DNA of 64,000 nt from Streptococcus ictaluri 707-05 (GTDB lineage: Bacteria; Bacillota; Bacilli; Lactobacillales; Streptococcaceae), in NCBI RefSeq assembly GCF_000188015.2, contig NZ_AEUX02000007.1, forward strand, positions 62,001-126,000. The letters run 5' to 3'. Positions 55,766 through 64,000 of this stretch are shown one piece after another. Each line of letters starts with the position of its first letter. The first letter of the stretch is position 1. The position numbers and the translations under genes are program-made. A model generated the notes under the pieces. The model saw only the letters and a list, made by a program, of their open reading frames with translations. It had not been told where the DNA came from and did no database searches.

Positions 55766-57663
55766 TGATACAGATTGGCAAGTTATTTGCTGGTCGTTAT
55801 CGTATTCTTAAATCTATAGGCCGCGGTGGAATGGCGGATGTTTATTTAGCTAATGATTTGATTCTTGATAATGAAGATGTGGCCATAAAGGTTTTACGAA
55901 CGAATTATCAAACAGATCAGGTAGCAGTTGCGCGTTTTCAACGTGAAGCACGCGCGATGGCTGAGCTAAACCATCCCAATATAGTTGCCATCAGGGATAT
56001 AGGTGAAGAAGACGGTCAGCAGTTTTTAGTGATGGAATATGTGGATGGGTCTGATCTGAAAAAATACATTCAAGATCATGCCCCACTCTCTAACAATGAA
56101 GTTGTTAGAATCATGGAAGAGGTCTTATCAGCTATGACTTTGGCCCATCAAAAGGGGATTGTTCATAGAGATTTAAAACCGCAAAATATTCTTCTCACAA
56201 AATCTGGAGTGGTCAAAGTTACTGACTTTGGTATTGCGGTAGCTTTTGCTGAAACAAGTTTGACTCAAACCAACTCTATGCTAGGAAGTGTTCATTACTT
56301 ATCACCAGAACAAGCGCGTGGTTCCAAAGCAACCATTCAAAGCGATATTTATGCTATGGGAATTATGCTATTTGAGATGTTGACAGGTCACATTCCTTAT
56401 GATGGGGATAGTGCTGTTACCATTGCTCTACAACATTTCCAAAAGCCGCTTCCATCTATTATTGAGGAAAATCATAATGTCCCTCAGGCGTTAGAAAATG
56501 TCGTTATTAGAGCAACAGCTAAAAAGCTAAGTGATCGTTATGGCTCAACATTTGAAATGAGTAGAGACTTGATGACAGCATTGAGCTACAATCGTAGTCG
56601 CGAGAGAAAAGTTGTTTTTGACGACGTTGAAAGCACTAAACCGTTACCAAAAGTAACGCCAGCTCCAATTACGACACCAAAAACAAGTCCTGTGACACCG
56701 ACCACTACTGAAAGCCGATTAGAGCAAACGAATCAAATGGATACCTTACAGAAACCCCAGAAGAAGAAAAAAAATGGTCGTTTCTTAGGAACTCTATTGA
56801 AAATATTATTTGCCCTCTTTATTGTAGGTGTTGCTTTGTTTACTTACCTTGTCTTGACCAAACCAACCTCTGTTAAAGTGCCTAATGTAGTTGGTTCTAG
56901 CTTAACTGTGGCTAAACAAGAATTGCAAGCTAAAGGTTTAAAAGTTGGTGCAGTTCATCAAGTAGAGAGTGATACGGTTGATGAAGGGCATGTCATTAAG
57001 ACAGATCCTCAAGCTGGGACAGCAAGACGTCAAGGTGCTAAAGTAGCTATTTTCCTTTCTATTGGCAATGCTGGTTTTGAAATGGAAAATTATAAAGGAA
57101 TTGATTACCAAGTTGCCATGAGTAGCTTAATGGAAACCTATGGTGTTCCTAAGTCAAAAATTAAAATTGAGCGTATTGTAACGAATGAGTACAATGAAAA
57201 CACAGTGATTAGTCAATCACCAAGTGCAGGAGAAAAATTCAATCCAAAAGGTAAATCGAAGATTACCCTAAGTGTGGCAGTTAGTGATACTGTTATTATG
57301 CCTATGGTGACAGAGTATAGTTATGCAGAAGCTGTTAATACGCTAACAGCACTAGGTATTGATGCTTCACGTATTAAAGCTTATATACCAAGCTCCACTT
57401 CTTCAACAGGATTTGTCCCCCTTAATTCACCAAGTTCAAAAGCCATTGTTAGTGGTCAAAGTCCCTATTATGGGACACAACTGAGCTTATCAGAAAAAGG
57501 GGAAATTAGTCTTTACCTTTATCCTGAAGAAAGCAGCCCATCAAGTAGTAGTTCCACTCATTCTGAAACCTCTACCACAAGTAGTAGTTCTTCAGGTGAA
57601 AACACAGGAAGTTCAAGTAACACTGAATTAACACCAGTTGATCCAGCAAATGGAACACCTTAA
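55762..57663 (+). CDS. pknB: PASTA-domain Ser/Thr protein kinase
   Basis: A 633-aa transmembrane kinase sensing peptidoglycan fragments or lipid II and controlling division. Kinase: [11 protein letters not shown] near 20, VAIKVLR near 39, [11 protein letters not shown] near 135, DFGIAVAF near 155, APE-like SPEQARG near 180. A P/T-rich juxtamembrane stretch precedes the membrane helix at about 345-365 ([19 protein letters not shown]). Three PASTA repeats ([44 protein letters not shown]) and a serine-rich tail follow. Known family targets include MapZ, GpsB and DivIVA-like proteins; mapZ and gpsB are in this window. Confidence 0.95.
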   Translation: MMIQIGKLFAGRYRILKSIGRGGMADVYLANDLILDNEDVAIKVLRTNYQTDQVAVARFQREARAMAELNHPNIVAIRDIGEEDGQQFLVMEYVDGSDLKKYIQDHAPLSNNEVVRIMEEVLSAMTLAHQKGIVHRDLKPQNILLTKSGVVKVTDFGIAVAFAETSLTQTNSMLGSVHYLSPEQARGSKATIQSDIYAMGIMLFEMLTGHIPYDGDSAVTIALQHFQKPLPSIIEENHNVPQALENVVIRATAKKLSDRYGSTFEMSRDLMTALSYNRSRERKVVFDDVESTKPLPKVTPAPITTPKTSPVTPTTTESRLEQTNQMDTLQKPQKKKKNGRFLGTLLKILFALFIVGVALFTYLVLTKPTSVKVPNVVGSSLTVAKQELQAKGLKVGAVHQVESDTVDEGHVIKTDPQAGTARRQGAKVAIFLSIGNAGFEMENYKGIDYQVAMSSLMETYGVPKSKIKIERIVTNEYNENTVISQSPSAGEKFNPKGKSKITLSVAVSDTVIMPMVTEYSYAEAVNTLTALGIDASRIKAYIPSSTSSTGFVPLNSPSSKAIVSGQSPYYGTQLSLSEKGEISLYLYPEESSPSSSSSTHSETSTTSSSSSGENTGSSSNTELTPVDPANGTP

Positions 57664-57802
57664 TGAAAGTTAATTAAAAAGAGTGCTTTAGCCAGATGAG
57701 TCATTCTGGAAAAGGTATTCTTTTTCTTTTTGAGAACTTATGACTAGCAGATGAATTTTCTCTACTTTTTTGATAAAATGGCAAGGTAAAGAAAGGGGAA
57801 CG

Positions 57803-58495
57803 ATGAAAAAATTTCAATTCTTTCTACTTGTTGAATGTATGTTATTGGCTATGGGAATTATGACCATTTTGGCCAATGATTTGTCAAGTTTTATCCTCAT
57901 TTTGGTTCTCATTTTGCTAGCCTTACGTTTTTATAATCAAGATAGTCGCAATAATTTTTTATTAACAGTTAGTTTACTGCTCTTATTTTTGATTTTTATG
58001 CTCAACCCCTACATTATTATGGCTGTACTTTTAGGGATTGTTTATATCTTTATTAATCACTTTTCCCAAGTCAAAAAGAAGAATCGTTTTGCTTTAATCC
58101 GTTTTGCTCAAGAAAATATTGCTGTCAAACAGGTTAAAAATCAGTGGATAGGTGCAGCTAACTACGAAAGTGACTATTATTATTTTGAAGATATCAACAT
58201 TATTCGTATCTCAGGAAATGATACTATTGATTTAACCAATGTTATTGTCACGGGCATGGATAATGTCATCATCATTCGAAAAATTTTTGGCAATACCAAA
58301 CTATTAGTCCCTATTGATGTGGCTGTTACTTTAGATGTCAGCTCTATCTATGCTAGTGTTGACTTTTTTGAAACTCAAGAATATGATTTGCGTAATGAGT
58401 CTATTAAACTAGGGCAACCAGAAGAAAATGCTCTCAAAAAAGTGAAAATTATAGTGACCACGATTGCAGGAAATGTTGAGGTGGCCAGACGATGA
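57803..58495 (+). CDS. liaF: LiaF-like membrane protein of the cell-envelope stress system
   Basis: 230 aa: N-terminal membrane helices over residues about 5-90 and a C-terminal beta-rich LiaF domain (IDLTNVIVTGMDNVIIIRKIFGNTKLLVPIDVAVTLDVS). LiaF inhibits the sensor kinase LiaS until envelope stress is sensed. I chose ATG 57803 (MKKFQFF) with GAAAGGGG; the longer frame start would lie at the promoter (TTGATAAAAT near 57770). It overlaps liaS by 4 bases. Confidence 0.92.
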   Translation: MKKFQFFLLVECMLLAMGIMTILANDLSSFILILVLILLALRFYNQDSRNNFLLTVSLLLLFLIFMLNPYIIMAVLLGIVYIFINHFSQVKKKNRFALIRFAQENIAVKQVKNQWIGAANYESDYYYFEDINIIRISGNDTIDLTNVIVTGMDNVIIIRKIFGNTKLLVPIDVAVTLDVSSIYASVDFFETQEYDLRNESIKLGQPEENALKKVKIIVTTIAGNVEVARR

Positions 58496-59493
58496 CAAAA
58501 CGTTATTATGCTTTAGTATGGCTCTATTCGACCATTACCATTCTCTCTATCGTTTTTGTGGTTATGGATAATCTGGGGATAACCTTTGAATATCTGAGAC
58601 AAAATGTCTGGCAGGTAGAACGGCTCGCCTTCTCGATTCTCCTTTTGATTGTTTCAGTAACTCTGCTTTTGTTGCTCTTGTGGATTATCTTAGATGATAA
58701 CAGTAAGCGCAACATCAATCAAAATTTAAGAAGAATCTTGAATAATCAGCGAATTTACTTAGAGGATAGTTCAGAAACCAATGCCAATCTGATTCGCTTA
58801 TCCGAGAAGATGTCACATCTAACAGCCAATATGCAAAAAAAAGAAAGTGCCTATTTAATAGATGGTCAAAAAATTGTTCAGCAAGAGCGAAAACGCATTG
58901 CTAGAGATTTGCATGATACTGTTAGTCAAGAATTATTTGCTTCTTCTATGATTTTATCCGGGGTCTCTATGAGTCTAGAAAATTTAGATAAGGAAGCCCT
59001 TCAAACGCAGTTAGTAACAGTTGAAGCCATGCTCCAAAATGCTCAAAATGATTTACGAATCTTGTTGCTCCACCTAAGACCAACGGAATTAGCCAATAGA
59101 ACCTTATCAGAAGGATTGAACATGATCTTAAAAGAGTTAACGGATAAAAGTGATATTGAAGTGGTTTATAAAGAAAATATCCTCTCCTTACCAAAGGCTA
59201 TGGAAGACAACCTTTTTAGAATTGCACAAGAGTTTATCAGCAACACACTCAAGCATGCCAAAGCTAGTCGACTAGAAGTCTACCTCAATCAAACAGAAGC
59301 CGAAGTTCAACTTAAAATGATTGACAATGGGATTGGTTTTGATATGGATCAAGTGAGAGATTTAAGCTATGGCTTGAAAAATATTGAAGATCGTGTCGAT
59401 GATCTTGCAGGAACCATTAAGCTGATAAGTCAAGAAGGCAAAGGAGTTTCAATGGACATCAGATTACCAGTAGTAGGAGAGAATAATGACTAA
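58492..59493 (+). CDS. liaS: Sensor histidine kinase LiaS (VraS)
   Basis: A 333-aa NarL-type intramembrane-sensing kinase. Two N-terminal membrane helices (about 7-27 and 43-67) with a short external loop, then the HisKA_3 phosphoacceptor box ERKRIARDLHDTVSQELFA near 130 (His in RDLHD). The ATPase G-box is DNGIGFDMDQV near 278. It responds to lipid II-binding antibiotics and envelope damage. It overlaps liaR by 8 bases; liaF lies directly upstream. Confidence 0.94.
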   Translation: MTKRYYALVWLYSTITILSIVFVVMDNLGITFEYLRQNVWQVERLAFSILLLIVSVTLLLLLLWIILDDNSKRNINQNLRRILNNQRIYLEDSSETNANLIRLSEKMSHLTANMQKKESAYLIDGQKIVQQERKRIARDLHDTVSQELFASSMILSGVSMSLENLDKEALQTQLVTVEAMLQNAQNDLRILLLHLRPTELANRTLSEGLNMILKELTDKSDIEVVYKENILSLPKAMEDNLFRIAQEFISNTLKHAKASRLEVYLNQTEAEVQLKMIDNGIGFDMDQVRDLSYGLKNIEDRVDDLAGTIKLISQEGKGVSMDIRLPVVGENND

Positions 59494-60127
59494 ATTAAAA
59501 ATAATACTTGTAGATGATCATGAAATGGTTCGTATGGGCCTCAAAAGTTTTTTTAATTTACAAGCTGATATTGAAGTAGTAGGAGAAGCCTCTAATGGAC
59601 GTGAGGGTGTAGACTTAGCTCTTTCTCTCAAACCAGATGTTGTGGTTATGGATTTAGTCATGCCAGAGCTTGATGGAGTTGAAGCGACTTTAGAAATTCT
59701 AAAAGAATGGAAAGAAGCCAAAGTCTTAGTTTTGACGTCTTATCTTGATAACGAAAAGATTTATCCTGTCATTGATGCAGGTGCCAAGGGCTACATGTTA
59801 AAAACCTCAAGTGCAGCTGAAATTTTAAATGCAATTCGAAAAGTAGCTAAAGGTGAATTAGCTATCGAAACAGAAGTGGATAAAAAAATCAAAGCTCATG
59901 ACCAAAATCCTGATTTGCATGATGACTTAACAGCAAGAGAATATGATATTTTACATTTGCTGGCTAAAGGTTATGACAATCAAAGAATCGCAGATGAACT
60001 CTTTATCTCTTTAAAAACAGTTAAAACACACGTGTCCAATATTTTAGCTAAATTACAAGTCGAAGATCGAACACAGGCTGTTGTGTACGCTTTCAGACAC
60101 CGTTTAGTGCCCGAAGACGATAATTAA
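59486..60127 (+). CDS. liaR: Response regulator LiaR (VraR)
   Basis: 213 aa. Receiver domain with acidic pocket DDHE at 10-13, phosphorylated Asp in DVVVMDLVMPELDG near 55, T/S near 82 (VLVLTSYLDNEK) and K near 104. C-terminal LuxR/NarL HTH: DDLTAREYDILHLLAKGYDNQRIADELFISLKTVKTHVSNILAKL. It completes liaFSR. No terminator is visible before the next promoter at 60131. Confidence 0.95.
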   Translation: MTKLKIILVDDHEMVRMGLKSFFNLQADIEVVGEASNGREGVDLALSLKPDVVVMDLVMPELDGVEATLEILKEWKEAKVLVLTSYLDNEKIYPVIDAGAKGYMLKTSSAAEILNAIRKVAKGELAIETEVDKKIKAHDQNPDLHDDLTAREYDILHLLAKGYDNQRIADELFISLKTVKTHVSNILAKLQVEDRTQAVVYAFRHRLVPEDDN

Positions 60128-60136
60128 TGTTATAAT
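60128..60136 (+). promoter_or_regulatory. Extended -10 promoter of the HAD-cyclophilin gene
   Basis: TGTTATAAT starts one base after the liaR stop, 27 bases before ATG 60163; RBS GGAGG at 60153-60157. Confidence 0.6.
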
Positions 60137-60162
60137 AAGGGTATAGTTTAATGGAGGATTGT

Positions 60163-61563
60163 ATGGACGCAAAGCTAAAGTATAAAGCTAAGAAAATTAA
60201 GATGGTTTTCTTTGATATTGATGACACATTAAGAGTGAAAGAAACAGGCTACATGCCTCAATCAATTCAGAGAGTCTTTCAACAATTAAAAGAAAAAGGT
60301 ATTTTAGTTGGGATTGCTTCCGGCCGTGCCAGATATGGCGTTCCTCAAGAAGTTCAGGATTTAGAGGCTGACTATTGTGTTAAACTTAATGGTGCCTATG
60401 TTAAAGATGATAAGAAAAATATTATTTATCAAGCTCCGATTCCTGCAGAAGTTGTTGTTGGATTTAAAGAATGGGCTAATCAAATGGGTATTTATTATGG
60501 AATGGCAGGACGTCATCAAGCCGTATTGTCCACTCATAACCCTATGATTAATGATGCGATTGATAAGGTTTATGCCCAATTAGAGATTTGTCCAGATTTT
60601 AACGAGCAACATGATGTTTATCAAATGTGGACTTTTGAAGATAGAGGTGATGATTTACAATTGCCTGCAGAATTATCGGAACATCTTCGTTTAGTCAGAT
60701 GGCACGATCATTCGTCTGATGTGGTTCTGAAGAATACCTCAAAAGCGGTGGGTGTTGCTAAAGTTGTTGAACATCTTGGTTTAAAACCAGAAAATATTTT
60801 AGTGTTTGGTGATGAGTTAAATGACTTGGAACTTTTTGATTACGCAGGAATCAGTATAGCTATGGGTATTTCGCATCCAAAACTAAAAGAAAAAGCAGAT
60901 TTTATCACAAAAAAAGTAGAAGAAGACGGTATTTTATATGCCTTGGAGGAATTAGGTTTGATCGAAAAAGAATTACAGTTTCCACAATTAGATATAGTGA
61001 ATCATGATGGTCCAAAAGCTATCATTAAAACGAATCATGGTGATATGAGAGTAGCTCTATTTCCAGAAAGAGCTCCAAAAACAGTAGCGAACTTCTTAGG
61101 TTTAGCTAAAGAGGGCTATTATGATGGTATTATCTTCCATCGCATTATCCCTGAATTTATGATTCAAGGGGGAGATCCTACTGGGACAGGTATGGGTGGA
61201 CAATCCATTTATGGCGATAGTTTTGAAGATGAGTTTTCGGATGAATTATACAATTTGCGTGGTGCACTATCAATGGCAAATGCAGGTCCAAACACAAATG
61301 GAAGTCAATTCTTCATTGTTCAAAATGCTAAAGTGCCATACGCACAAAAAGAGTTAGAGCGTGGTGGTTGGCCAGTTCCCATTGCCTCATCTTATGCTGA
61401 GAATGGTGGAACACCTCACTTAGACCGTCGTCACACGGTATTCGGACAATTAATGGATCAAGCTTCCTATATGGTTTTAGATGATATCGCCAATGTTGAA
61501 ACAGGAGCACAAGATAAACCTAAAGAAGACGTTGTAATCCAGACAATTGAGGTATTAGATTAA
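60163..61563 (+). CDS. HAD-family hydrolase fused to cyclophilin-type peptidyl-prolyl isomerase
   Basis: A 466-aa two-domain protein. The N-terminal Cof-type HAD phosphatase has [14 protein letters not shown] near 16 and the metal motif [11 protein letters not shown] near 216. The C-terminal cyclophilin domain starts near 280 ([28 protein letters not shown]) with [22 protein letters not shown] near 325 and [11 protein letters not shown] near 380. ATG 60163 has GGAGG 6 bases upstream; ATG 60151 lies before that RBS. No signal sequence, so cytoplasmic. The stop overlaps the next ATG (TAATG). This fusion is known in streptococci; its HAD substrate is unknown. Confidence 0.93.
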   Translation: MDAKLKYKAKKIKMVFFDIDDTLRVKETGYMPQSIQRVFQQLKEKGILVGIASGRARYGVPQEVQDLEADYCVKLNGAYVKDDKKNIIYQAPIPAEVVVGFKEWANQMGIYYGMAGRHQAVLSTHNPMINDAIDKVYAQLEICPDFNEQHDVYQMWTFEDRGDDLQLPAELSEHLRLVRWHDHSSDVVLKNTSKAVGVAKVVEHLGLKPENILVFGDELNDLELFDYAGISIAMGISHPKLKEKADFITKKVEEDGILYALEELGLIEKELQFPQLDIVNHDGPKAIIKTNHGDMRVALFPERAPKTVANFLGLAKEGYYDGIIFHRIIPEFMIQGGDPTGTGMGGQSIYGDSFEDEFSDELYNLRGALSMANAGPNTNGSQFFIVQNAKVPYAQKELERGGWPVPIASSYAENGGTPHLDRRHTVFGQLMDQASYMVLDDIANVETGAQDKPKEDVVIQTIEVLD

Positions 61564-61925
61564 TGAAAATAGGCGACAAGCTACAAGGGACCATAACTGG
61601 AATTAAACCCTATGGTGCCTTTGTTGCCCTTGAAGATAACACAACCGGTTTGATCCATATTTCAGAAATCAAAACAGGTTTTATTGATAATATTAGTCAT
61701 ATCCTGAAGGTAGGCGATCAGGTCCTTGTGCAAGTCATAGATTATGATGAATTTAGTCGAAAAGCAAGTTTATCCCTACGAACATTGGAAGAAGAGAAGC
61801 ACCATTTTCCTCATCGCCATCGTTTTTCCAATAGTAGGTGTAAAATTGGTTTCAAGCCTCTCCAAGAAAATCTTCCTCGATGGATAGATGACAGCTTAAA
61901 AGCATTAAGAGCGGTTGACAGGTAG
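61563..61925 (+). CDS. S1-domain RNA-binding protein (CvfD/YugI-like)
   Basis: 120 aa. An S1 fold covers residues 1-75: IGDKLQGTITGIKPYGAFVALEDNTTGLIHISEI, then VGDQVLVQVIDYDEFSRKASLSL. A basic, conserved tail follows (HFPHRHRFSNSRCKIGFKPLQENLPRWIDDSL). Such proteins bind RNA or ribosomes and act as post-transcriptional regulators. It is coupled to the HAD-cyclophilin gene by one-base overlap. Its 3' end runs into the decayed 3' end of the convergent cysteine synthase gene. Confidence 0.88.
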   Translation: MKIGDKLQGTITGIKPYGAFVALEDNTTGLIHISEIKTGFIDNISHILKVGDQVLVQVIDYDEFSRKASLSLRTLEEEKHHFPHRHRFSNSRCKIGFKPLQENLPRWIDDSLKALRAVDR

Positions 61926-62773
61926 CGCTCTCCGTTATCAGCTAGCAAGGCTAATACTTTTTTCCAGCTCCTAATTCTTTTGCAACTTGCAATGCATCGT
62001 AAATAGCAGCCCCTGAAGAAATACCAACAAGAAAACCTTCTTTAGCTTAGGATACGTCCGGTTGCTAAGGCATCTTCGGAGTCAACGCGAATAACGTGAT
62101 CGTAGGCACTTGTGTCTAAAGTATTAGGAATAAAACCAGCTGAAATACCTTGAATTTTATGAGGGCCAGGCTCTTGTCCAGATAAGACAGCAGACTCACT
62201 AGCTTCTACTGCATAAATACTTGTTTTGGGATTGCTCTTTTTCAAGACGTGAGAGACACCAGAAATCGTTCCTCCTTTACCGACACCTGCTACAAAAGCA
62301 TCAAGCCCTTTTTCTCCAAATGCACTGAGAATTTCTTGAGCGGTTGTTTCTTCGTGGATTTTTGGGTTAGCTGGGTTATTAAATTGTGAGGGGATCCAAG
62401 CTCCCAACTCTTTTGATAATTCTTCAGCCTTAGCAATAGCTCCCTTCATTCCCTCACTTCCAGGAGTAAGGACTAGTTTTGCTCCGTAAGCTTGAATTAT
62501 TTGACGGCGTTCCATACTCATCGTTTCTGGCATAACAATAATGACCTTATAACCTTTAGTTGGTTCAATAATGGTATCTCCAGCTTTAATTAGGCCATCT
62601 TTTTCAGCCGTTTCAATCATCGCCAAGGCAATACGATCTTTTACTGAGGAACCAGGATTAAAAGCCTCTAACTTAACATAGACATCTGCCATTTCTTTAT
62701 CTGTGATATTATTTAATTTAACAATAGGGGTATTACCAACCAATTCGGTAATATTACCATATAATTTAGTCAT
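61893..62773 (-). pseudogene. cysM: Cysteine synthase (O-acetylserine lyase), three lesions
   Basis: PLP enzyme that makes cysteine from O-acetylserine and sulfide. N-terminus normal: [11 protein letters not shown], and PLP lysine in [12 protein letters not shown] near 42. Lesion 1: after DTIIEPT the frame jumps to [14 protein letters not shown], an in-frame loss of about 15 codons that removes the substrate-loop motif SGNTG. Lesion 2: a shift near 62046 ends the frame at ATGRILS; the next frame continues [30 protein letters not shown]. Lesion 3: a 6-T run near 61957-61962 needs one more base to restore [19 protein letters not shown]. The 3' remnant overlaps the S1-domain gene tail to tail. 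Confidence 0.88.
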
Positions 62774-62889
62774 GATGGTCTCCTTTTATTTTAATGTTTT
62801 CGCTATAAAGAAAGTATAGGTAGAAATTAAAGCAAAGTAAAGTAGCAATTTGTTATCACAGTGATAATAAATAACTATCACATTTATTT

Positions 62890-63531
62890 TTAATTTGAAT
62901 CATTTAAAGGAAGTTCAATAATTTTAGGTGGGATTTTTGAAAAGGTAACCTTCCCAAAGTAAAAATCAGTCAAGCGACTTGTTAAACTGCTAAAGTCCTC
63001 AGCATCAAGATATAGCTTTGTTTGGACAACTTCTAAAAAGACTGTCTCCATTTCAATTAAGCCTACTTGTTCTAAAAATTGTGAATAGAGCTGGTATTGG
63101 GGATAACTTAACTCAATTTCTAGTCCCACTTGTTCTTTGACCTCAACAATTTTTAAAGCTTTAATTGTAGCAGAGGTAGCAGCGGAATAGGCTCTAATAA
63201 GACCACCTGTCCCCAACTTAACACCTCCAAAGTATCGTGTTACCACAGCTACTACATTAGTCAGTCCTTGCTTTTCCAAAACAGATAACATTGGGATACC
63301 AGCAGTACCAGAGGGTTCCCCATCATCACTTGAGCGTTTAATTTGTGATTGGTCTCCTATAATCATTGCTGAACAAGAGTGATTGGCTTTATAATGTGTT
63401 TTTTTGATTTGATTGATAAAGGCTCTAGCATCCTCTTCTTCATAGACACGTTTCATTTGACAAATGAAACGAGATTTTTTAACCTCGCTTTCAAAAAGTC
63501 CGTCGGTCATTATCGTTTTATAGTTTTTCAT
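62890..63531 (-). CDS. yigZ: YigZ / IMPACT family protein
   Basis: A 213-aa protein of the UPF0029/IMPACT family: DGLFESEVKKSRFICQMKRV near the start, the family signature GEPSGTAGIPMLSVLE near 75, VTRYFGGVKLGTGGLIRAYSAAT near 97, and a C-terminal ferredoxin-like domain. The conserved core binds nucleic acid or ribosomes; the role in bacteria is unclear. Divergent from comFA, as in other streptococci. Confidence 0.9.
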   Translation of the reverse strand: MKNYKTIMTDGLFESEVKKSRFICQMKRVYEEEDARAFINQIKKTHYKANHSCSAMIIGDQSQIKRSSDDGEPSGTAGIPMLSVLEKQGLTNVVAVVTRYFGGVKLGTGGLIRAYSAATSATIKALKIVEVKEQVGLEIELSYPQYQLYSQFLEQVGLIEMETVFLEVVQTKLYLDAEDFSSLTSRLTDFYFGKVTFSKIPPKIIELPLNDSN

Positions 63532-63569
63532 AAGTAAATCTTACAGAAAAAAATAAGATTTAGCAAAAA

Positions 63570-63580
63570 ATATCGAATAA
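63570..63580 (+). promoter_or_regulatory. Competence-box-like motif before comFA
   Basis: ATATCGAATAA holds the conserved CGAATA core of the SigX (ComX) cin box TACGAATA, with TC/AC order changed before it. It is 13 bases upstream of the comFA ATG. SigX dependence is inferred. Confidence 0.5.
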
Positions 63581-63586
63581 TAAGAT

Positions 63587-64000
63587 ATGGACGAAAAAGA
63601 TCACTTATATGGAAGATTATGGTTGGAAAAGCAATTATCAGAAGCTCTTAGAGAAGAAGGGCAATCGTTGGAAAGTATGCCCAAAGTATCAGGGAGACTA
63701 ACATGTCAAAGATGCTCCAATCAAAAGTTTATAGAGCAATTGCCTAATGGGGCTTATTATTGTCGAGTTTGTCTTATTTTTGGACGAAACCAATCCGATA
63801 AAGCTTTGTACACTTTTCCACCGCTCATTTTCCCGCGAGGTAACTTTCTGATGTGGGAGGGACAATTGACTTGTCATCAAAAAAAGATTTCAGATCAATT
63901 AGTATCAAATACTTCCTCGAAAAAACCAACCTTAATTCATGCCGTTACCGGAGCAGGGAAAACAGAAATGATTTATGCAAGCATTGCTAGTGTGGTTAAT
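63587..64000 (+). CDS. comFA: Competence protein ComFA (DNA helicase), 5' part
   Basis: 138 codons open to the right edge. ComFA is the DEAD-box-like ATPase helping pull single-stranded DNA into competent cells. Zinc finger CxxC...CxxC: LTCQRCSNQKF and YYCRVCLIFGR near residues 43-65. Walker A is HAVTGAGKTEMIYA near 122. The order and spacing match streptococcal ComFA. The ATG at 63587 has only a weak AAGA upstream. Divergent yigZ and a cin-box-like motif support the call. The helicase motifs beyond Walker A lie outside the window. Confidence 0.9.
   Translation, partial: MDEKDHLYGRLWLEKQLSEALREEGQSLESMPKVSGRLTCQRCSNQKFIEQLPNGAYYCRVCLIFGRNQSDKALYTFPPLIFPRGNFLMWEGQLTCHQKKISDQLVSNTSSKKPTLIHAVTGAGKTEMIYASIASVVN

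Noticed and set aside
60163..61563. HAD-cyclophilin fusion as a novel protein architecture
   Set aside because: This fusion is known in streptococci, so it is unusual but not new.

Overview
The window is low-GC Gram-positive chromosome whose gene content and order match a pyogenic-group Streptococcus, either S. pyogenes or a close relative such as S. dysgalactiae. The basis is recognition of neighbourhoods: rsmH-ftsL-pbp2X-mraY, recU-pbp1a / ypsA-gpsB-rnpB-rlmL-mapZ, stp-pknB followed by liaFSR, a HAD-cyclophilin fusion, and yigZ / comFA. IS982-, IS30- and IS3-family elements and RofA-like regulators also fit. No database search was possible, so the species is inferred. Most of the window is conserved housekeeping sequence.

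Layout. 1-4.7 kb: the end of a glycerol facilitator gene, a flavoprotein NAD(P)H oxidoreductase, and a RofA/Nra-like regulator split by an IS3-family element. 4.8-7.6 kb: transaldolase-like protein and transketolase (non-oxidative pentose phosphate steps). 7.8-10.5 kb: an immunity-like small protein and an ABC exporter whose permease gene is frameshifted. 10.5-13 kb: proBA and a small coiled-coil protein. 13.1-17.7 kb: rsmH, ftsL, pbp2X and mraY (division and peptidoglycan). 17.8-22.4 kb: a DEAD-box helicase, an orphan secreted protein and an amino-acid ABC importer. 22.5-26.5 kb: a DUF4059 protein and trxB behind a structured leader, an IS30-family element, and a doubly mutated amino-acid permease. 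26.6-30.4 kb: pncB-nadE (NAD salvage) and pepC. 30.4-33.2 kb, minus strand: pbp1a-recU. 33.3-37.3 kb: ypsA, gpsB, RNase P RNA, rlmL, mapZ. 37.4-45.5 kb, minus strand: luxS and a short-chain fatty acid / ketone-body operon (thiolase, CoA-transferase, 3-hydroxybutyrate dehydrogenase, two permeases) interrupted by an IS982-family element. 45.6-47.4 kb: a second copy of that element and a decayed LysR regulator. 47.5-60.1 kb: rny, gmk, rpoZ, priA, fmt, rsmB, stp, pknB, liaF, liaS, liaR. 60.1-64 kb: HAD-cyclophilin protein, S1-domain protein, cysteine synthase pseudogene (minus), yigZ (minus) and the start of comFA.

What stands out is decay of accessory metabolism and regulation inside an otherwise intact core: a RALP-type regulator broken by an IS, an ABC permease with a one-base insertion, an amino-acid permease with a 43-bp tandem duplication plus a poly(A) frameshift, a LysR gene with an internal deletion and a stop, and a cysteine synthase with three lesions. 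Regulatory observations include three genes whose extended -10 boxes lie only 7 bases before the start codon (likely leaderless mRNAs), two catabolite-responsive-element-like sites, a perfect inverted repeat across the transaldolase promoter, structured leaders before DUF4059-trxB and pepC, and a competence-box-like motif before comFA. I found no CRISPR array, prophage, tRNA, or recognisable new defence or biosynthetic system.
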